Of a stretch of 18,104 nt of DNA, positions 14,992-18,104 are shown piece after piece (the first letter of the stretch is position 1; each line of letters begins with the position of its first letter). Made by a program: the position numbers and the translations under genes. Under the pieces are notes generated by a model. That model ran no database searches and was not told where the DNA came from. It saw nothing but the letters and a program-made list of their open reading frames with translations. Source of the stretch: Bacillota bacterium (GTDB taxonomy: Bacteria; Bacillota; Limnochordia; Darwinibacteriales; Darwinibacteriaceae); contig JAAZLY010000270.1 in assembly GCA_012799115.1 (NCBI GenBank), positions 1 to 18,104 of the forward strand. The letters are read 5' to 3'.

Positions 14992-15008
14992 ATGTATCGG
15001 TCATACAT
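14992..15008. promoter_or_regulatory. Inverted repeat, candidate operator upstream of GH51 genes
   Basis: ATGTAT (14992-14997), spacer CGGTC, ATACAT (15003-15008). A TTGTTA at 14987-14992 and a TAGAAT at 15012-15017 bracket it but are 19 bp apart, longer than ideal. The TGTA...TACA core recalls the AraR box of B. subtilis (TGTACGTACA), but the half-site spacing differs. Confidence 0.3.
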
Positions 15009-15084
15009 GTTTAGAATAGAGCAGGCTATTTGGTAGTTATAGAGAATAGTTGATCAAGAATCTTACCGGGTGGAGGCGAAGAAC

Positions 15085-16602
15085 ATGACACATATTCGGA
15101 AGGCAGAGATGGTTTTAGAGAAAGACTATCGCATTAGTGAAGTGGATCCGCGCTTGTATGGGTCCTTTGTTGAGCATCTTGGTCGTGCGGTATATGGAGG
15201 CATCTATGAGCCTGGGCATCAAACAGCGGACAAACATGGCTTTAGGGAAGATGTAGCCTCCCTTGTCAAGGAGCTTCAGGTACCTATTGTTCGCTATCCA
15301 GGGGGGAATTTTGTATCTGGTTACAATTGGGAAGATGGTGTAGGACCAAAAGAACAGAGGCCCCGCCGCACGGAACTGGCCTGGCGGACGATCGAAACCA
15401 ATGAGGTTGGTACTAACGAGTTTGCCCAGTGGGCAAAGAAGGTCGGCACTGACGTGATGATGGCGATTAACCTGGGAAGTCGGGGTGTTGATGCAGCACG
15501 CAACTTCATGGAGTACTGTAATCATCCTGGTGGTTCCTACTATAGTGACTTAAGGATATCCCATGGTGTTAAGGAACCTCACAACTTTAAGCTCTGGTGT
15601 CTCGGCAACGAGATGGATGGTCCTTGGCAAATTGGGGCCAAAACCGCCTATGAATATGGCCGCCTTGCCTTAGAAAGTGCCAAAGTGATGCGGGGAATCG
15701 ATCCTAGCATTGAGCTTGTGGCCTGTGGTAGTTCTGGTCGAGGCATGCCCACCTTTGCAGAGTGGGAAGCCACTGTCTTGGATCTCACCTATGACGAGGT
15801 TGATTATGTCTCCCTCCATACCTACTATGGCAATAGGGATAATGATACCGCGAACTTCTTGGCCCGTTCCCTAGATATGGATCAATTCATCCACTCTGTG
15901 ATTGCCATCTGTGACTATGCAAAGGCCAAGAAGAGAAGTAAAAAGGATATTCATCTGTCCTTTGATGAGTGGAATGTCTGGTTCCATTCGAATGAGGCCG
16001 ATCGCCAGATTGAACCTTGGTCGATTGCTCCTCCGCAGCTCGAAGATATCTACACGTTAGAGGATGCACTCCTGGTAGGTAGCATGCTAATTAGCCTCTT
16101 GCGCCGGGCGGACCGGGTGAAGATTGCCTGTTTGGCCCAGTTGGTCAATGTCATCGCACCCATTATGACCGAAACAGGCGGAGCAGCATGGCGCCAGACC
16201 ATCTTCTATCCCTTTATGCATGCCTCTGTCTTTGGCCGAGGAGTTGTTTTGCAGCCTGTTGTGAAATCTGACAAGTATGATAGCAAAGACTTTACCGATG
16301 TTCCCTACTTAGACTCCATTGCGGTCCTAAATGAAGAGAAGGATGAACTCACCGTATTTGCCGTCAACCGCAACCTAGAGGGTGGACTCGACTTTGATTG
16401 CCACTTGCGCGGATTTGAGGACTACAAAATTGTGGAACATATCGTACTAACCCATGATGATCTAAAGGCGACCAATACAGCTGCGCAACCTGAGAACGTT
16501 GTGCCTAGGGCCAATGGCAATAGCAGACTTGAAGCAGGACATATTAAGTCGATGCTACCAAAGGCTTCTTGGAACGTGATTCGCCTTTCTAGAAACAAGT
16601 AG
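15085..16602 (+). CDS. abfA: Alpha-N-arabinofuranosidase, GH51
   Basis: Glycoside hydrolase family 51 enzyme of 505 residues that releases terminal L-arabinofuranose from arabinan, arabinoxylan or their oligosaccharides by a retaining mechanism. The (beta/alpha)8 domain begins DPRLYGSFVEHLGRAVYGGIYEPGH. The acid/base is E176 in CLGNEMDGPW and the nucleophile E295 in SFDEWNVWFHS; both match the expected spacing for the family. A C-terminal beta domain of about 120 residues follows (from about QPVVKSDKYDSKDF). There is no signal peptide, so it is cytoplasmic and would act on imported oligosaccharides, fitting the CUT1 importer upstream. ATG 15085 has GGAGG 8 nt before it; the GTG at 15070 is not needed. 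The second GH51 gene follows after 46 bases. Confidence 0.95.
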   Translation: MTHIRKAEMVLEKDYRISEVDPRLYGSFVEHLGRAVYGGIYEPGHQTADKHGFREDVASLVKELQVPIVRYPGGNFVSGYNWEDGVGPKEQRPRRTELAWRTIETNEVGTNEFAQWAKKVGTDVMMAINLGSRGVDAARNFMEYCNHPGGSYYSDLRISHGVKEPHNFKLWCLGNEMDGPWQIGAKTAYEYGRLALESAKVMRGIDPSIELVACGSSGRGMPTFAEWEATVLDLTYDEVDYVSLHTYYGNRDNDTANFLARSLDMDQFIHSVIAICDYAKAKKRSKKDIHLSFDEWNVWFHSNEADRQIEPWSIAPPQLEDIYTLEDALLVGSMLISLLRRADRVKIACLAQLVNVIAPIMTETGGAAWRQTIFYPFMHASVFGRGVVLQPVVKSDKYDSKDFTDVPYLDSIAVLNEEKDELTVFAVNRNLEGGLDFDCHLRGFEDYKIVEHIVLTHDDLKATNTAAQPENVVPRANGNSRLEAGHIKSMLPKASWNVIRLSRNK

Positions 16603-16648
16603 AGTCGGGGGCGTTTCCCAGGCATTAGCCTAGAAGAGGAGTGTTTGT

Positions 16649-18104
16649 ATGACTAAAATGGTTCTCCATACGGATCGGAAGTTGGGGAAAATTAATAGAA
16701 ACATTTATGGTCATTTTGCCGAACACCTAGGACGTTGTATCTATGGAGGAATCTATGTGGGGGAGGATTCCCCCATCCCTAATACTAGGGGCATCCGCAA
16801 TGATGTGGTAGAGGCTCTCAAGAAGCTCAAGGTACCTGTGCTACGCTGGCCAGGGGGTTGTTTTGCCGATGAGTATCACTGGAAAGATGGTGTTGGTCCC
16901 AAAAAAGACCGCCCAACGATGATCAATACCCATTGGGGTGGAGTGATAGAAAACAACCATTTTGGCACACACGAGTTCATGGACTTGTGCGAGCAGATTG
17001 AAACCGACGCCTACATCTGTGGAAATGTAGGGAGCGGTACTGTACAAGAAATGTCCGAGTGGGTGGAGTATATCACCTTCGAAGGTCGCTCTCCCATGGC
17101 TGATTGGCGCCGAGAAAATGGTCGAGAAGAACCCTGGTCCTTGCCCTACTTTGGGGTAGGTAATGAGAGCTGGGGCTGCGGTGGACATATGCGGCCGGAG
17201 TATTACGCCGATCTTTATCGCCGCTATCAAACCTACGTTAGGCAATATGGAAAAGAGCGCATCTATAAGATAGCCTGTGGAGCAAATACAAACGACTACC
17301 GGTGGACCGAGGTATTGATGCGTGAGGCGGGTAGGCTGATGCAAGGCCTTAGCCTGCATTATTACACCGTGCCTCGGGTGTGGGAAGATAAGGGTTCCTC
17401 CATCGATTTTGCTGAAGACGAGTGGTTCAAAACGCTCAAGAATGCCCTTGTCATGGACGAGTTGATTACAAATCATGCAGCCATCATGGATTTGTATGAT
17501 CCTGATAAGAAGGTAGGTATGATTGTAGATGAATGGGGAACCTGGTACGATGTACTACCAGGGACAGAACCAGGATTTTTGCACCAGCAAAACAGTCTCC
17601 GGGACGCCCTGGTTGCCGGTATTCACCTGAACATCTTCCATCAACATTGCGATCGCGTTCAGATGGCGAACATTGCCCAAACGGTGAATGTATTGCAGTC
17701 GGTTATCCTAACGGATGATGAAAAAATGATACTTACACCAACGTACCATGTTATGCGTATGTTTAATGTCCATCAAGACGCCGAGCTCCTAGAACTGGAG
17801 TTAGAGGGAAGGAGCTATGTGTACGGCGGGGAAGCAATCCCCGCGGTGAGCGCCTCAGCGTCTCAGGACGCCAAGGGTGCGATTCATATCTCCTTGTGTA
17901 ATCTTGATCCAAACCAGGATATCAATCTCACCTGTGCTTTGCAGGGGGGCCGCTATACTAGGGTTTCTGGGGAGATCCTAACAGCCCCAAGGATTAATGA
18001 ACACAATGACTTTGATCATCCAGATGTCGTCTCGCCGAAAGCATTTGAGGATGCTGCGGTGGATGAGAATGTGTTGGCTCTAAAGCTGCCGGCAAAATCG
18101 GTGG
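16649..18104 (+). CDS. GH51 alpha-N-arabinofuranosidase, second paralogue, 3' truncated by window
   Basis: Open frame of 485 codons running past the right edge, so the C-terminus is missing. It is a second GH51 enzyme, cytoplasmic, without signal peptide: IYGHFAEHLGRCIYGGIYVG, KVPVLRWPGGCFADEYHW, acid/base E173 in GVGNESWGCGGHMRPEYY, and nucleophile E295 in IVDEWGTWYD. It differs clearly from its upstream neighbour (LRWPGGCFADEYHW versus VRYPGGNFVSGYNW; GNESWGCGG versus GNEMDGPW), so it belongs to another GH51 subgroup and likely prefers a different linkage or chain. The ATG at 16649 has AGAAGAGGAG 7 nt upstream. It is 46 bases after the first GH51 gene and almost surely co-transcribed with it. 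The last bases encode part of the C-terminal beta domain. Confidence 0.93.
   Translation, partial: MTKMVLHTDRKLGKINRNIYGHFAEHLGRCIYGGIYVGEDSPIPNTRGIRNDVVEALKKLKVPVLRWPGGCFADEYHWKDGVGPKKDRPTMINTHWGGVIENNHFGTHEFMDLCEQIETDAYICGNVGSGTVQEMSEWVEYITFEGRSPMADWRRENGREEPWSLPYFGVGNESWGCGGHMRPEYYADLYRRYQTYVRQYGKERIYKIACGANTNDYRWTEVLMREAGRLMQGLSLHYYTVPRVWEDKGSSIDFAEDEWFKTLKNALVMDELITNHAAIMDLYDPDKKVGMIVDEWGTWYDVLPGTEPGFLHQQNSLRDALVAGIHLNIFHQHCDRVQMANIAQTVNVLQSVILTDDEKMILTPTYHVMRMFNVHQDAELLELELEGRSYVYGGEAIPAVSASASQDAKGAIHISLCNLDPNQDINLTCALQGGRYTRVSGEILTAPRINEHNDFDHPDVVSPKAFEDAAVDENVLALKLPAKSV

Noticed and set aside
16841..17476. 211-codon minus-strand open frame
   Set aside because: Antisense to the second GH51 gene, which carries both catalytic motifs.
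1..18104. CRISPR array, tRNA, rRNA, transposase, phage or defence island
   Set aside because: I read through looking for regular repeats, RNA gene signatures and mobile-element genes and saw none.

Overview
The window looks like a carbohydrate-uptake region from a bacterium of the Bacillota type or a close relative. Signs are AAAGGAGG-type ribosome binding sites, TTG and GTG starts, U-tract hairpin terminators, an SdpR/SdpI pair, LplB/YtcP-type permeases and GH51 arabinofuranosidases. All three ABC substrate-binding proteins have signal-peptidase-I-like signal sequences and no lipobox cysteine. That is unusual for a monoderm and hints at an outer membrane (inference). TGG encodes Trp throughout and TAA, TAG and TGA all act as stops, so the genetic code is standard.

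Layout. (1) 1-518: 3' end of a ThuA-domain protein. (2) 784-4349: a CUT1 sugar transporter (binding protein, LplB-like and YtcP-like permeases) ending in a strong terminator at 4363-4399. (3) 4457-6444: a CPBP membrane protease, then an SdpR-SdpI-DUF2164 transcription unit with a good sigma-A promoter and two matching candidate operators. (4) 6494-10003, minus strand: a CUT2 (ribose/simple-sugar) transporter of binding protein, two-domain ATPase and permease. Its binding-protein gene is interrupted by one in-frame TGA. (5) 10361-10732: a remnant or stand-alone AraC-family DNA-binding domain, divergent from the CUT2 operon. (6) 10917-11591: a HAD hydrolase with its own terminator. (7) 11796-14927: a second CUT1 transporter, followed by two tandem GH51 arabinofuranosidases (15085-16602, and 16649 past the window end).

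How they fit. Block 7 is best read as uptake of arabinose-containing oligosaccharides and their intracellular hydrolysis to L-arabinose, like AraNPQ with AbfA of Bacillus subtilis. Neither CUT1 system encodes an ATPase here, so a shared MsmX/UgpC-type ATPase elsewhere is expected. The CUT2 system has its own ATPase but probably lacks a working binding protein. In each of the three operons a roughly 10-bp hairpin lies directly after the binding-protein gene, consistent with tuning expression between binding protein and membrane components. No tRNA, rRNA, CRISPR array, insertion sequence or phage gene was seen.
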